The position numbers and the translations under genes are program-made. 39,549 bases of DNA, taken from assembly GCF_007827595.1 (NCBI RefSeq), contig NZ_VISR01000050.1, forward strand, positions 1 through 39,549, given 5' to 3'. This DNA is from Streptomyces sp. BK340. GTDB taxonomy: Bacteria > Actinomycetota > Actinomycetes > Streptomycetales > Streptomycetaceae. The notes under the pieces were generated by a model. It was not told the DNA's origin, searched no databases, and saw only the letters and a list, made by a program, of their open reading frames with translations. Of the stretch, positions 39,337 through 39,549 are shown in pieces. Position 1 is the first letter of the stretch. Every line of letters starts with the position of its first letter.

Positions 39337-39349
39337 TTAGTTTACCTAA
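39337..39349. promoter_or_regulatory. AT-rich imperfect palindrome upstream of nhaA
   Basis: TTAG-N5-CTAA in a conspicuously AT-rich pocket 93 bases before the nhaA start. It may be part of the promoter or an operator. It shares the TTAGGT half with iron-regulator boxes but is too short to assign. Confidence 0.3.
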
Positions 39350-39401
39350 GGTTGCCGCGGGATGCATCCGGTGATCCGTACGATATGCGCCTTACGTGCA
39401 A

Positions 39402-39437
39402 AAGGGGCGCCCGGCGAGTCGTCGCCGGGCGCCCCTT
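39402..39437 (-). terminator. Terminator after the transposase gene
   Basis: A perfect 16-base stem (39402-39417 with 39422-39437) and 4-base loop, starting 13 bases after the transposase stop in the leftward direction and followed by a short T-run on that strand. It insulates nhaA from transcription out of the insertion sequence. Confidence 0.8.
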
Positions 39438-39449
39438 CGGCCGTGGGCC

Positions 39450-39549
39450 CTAGTTGTATTGACCCGCAGCGTTGTTCACTCGGCTGATCGGGGGCTGGCC
39501 TCCGAGTGCGGTGTGGCAGCGGTGGTGGTTGTAGGTGTGGAGAAAGTCT
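39450..39549 (-). mobile_element. C-terminal end of an IS481/IS3-type transposase (partial)
   Basis: Read leftward from the right edge, the frame gives FLHTYNHHRCHTALGGQPPI and ends SRVNNAAGQYN before TAG at 39452-39450. The YN-x-x-R-x-HTALGG-x-P-PISR pattern is the end of the integrase core of IS481/IS3-group transposases. The rest lies outside the window, and its terminal inverted repeat could not be located. Confidence 0.85.

Noticed and set aside
1..39549. CRISPR arrays, rRNA genes, further tRNAs, riboswitches
   Set aside because: No regularly spaced repeats and no other cloverleaf or recognisable riboswitch core was seen.

Overview
The window is chromosomal DNA from a high-GC actinomycete, almost certainly a Streptomyces. 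The G+C content is very high and third codon positions are nearly all G or C. It carries wblA, a Streptomyces-type Crp, Tat and lipoprotein signals, a Streptomyces-type class A penicillin-binding protein and frequent GTG starts. All gene names rest on reading protein motifs by eye; no database search was run.

Left part (1-6.8 kb): the end of an unidentified gene, tatA, a small hypothetical gene, an MFS exporter and an OmpR-type two-component system (kinase and regulator overlap by GTGA). Divergent from the regulator is a tightly coupled three-gene operon (DUF4956 membrane protein, VTC-domain protein, PAP2-type phosphatase; both junctions are ATGA overlaps). It resembles a minimal bacterial relative of the eukaryotic VTC polyphosphate polymerase. 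A SHOCT membrane protein follows.

Middle part (6.8-20.4 kb): mostly accessory genes. These are a lipoprotein relic, a solenoid protein with a two-helix pore-like C-terminus, a zinc-independent MDR reductase, a secreted GH3 enzyme, a Tat-exported flavoprotein oxidase, a transmembrane Ser/Thr kinase with a Cys-rich ectodomain and a CPBP protease. They are followed by a small island ending at tRNA-Pro(CGG). The island holds a truncated gene, a CopG/PIN toxin-antitoxin pair, an HNH endonuclease of the phosphorothioate-DNA-sensing type, a decapitated helical-repeat protein and the C-terminal stub of a tyrosine integrase pointing at the tRNA 3' end. It looks like the scar of an integrated element carrying defence genes.

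Right part (20.4-39.4 kb): a conserved core block. It holds a Pr6Pr membrane protein, metallophosphoesterase, YqeY-like protein, class A PBP, wblA, two ArsA/GET3-like ATPases, DUF4177, RidA, NUDIX, metallo-beta-lactamase-fold hydrolase, nucleotidyltransferase, crp, nth, a NUDIX CoA hydrolase, MarP protease, epoxide-hydrolase-like protein, a holin-family membrane protein and nhaA. Gene content and order parallel the Mycobacterium tuberculosis stretch around Rv3669-Rv3683. Many of these genes lack a Shine-Dalgarno sequence but have a -10-like hexamer 6-8 bases before the start codon, which suggests leaderless mRNAs. A perfect Crp-type palindrome lies between crp and nth. The window closes with the C-terminal end of an IS481/IS3-type transposase.
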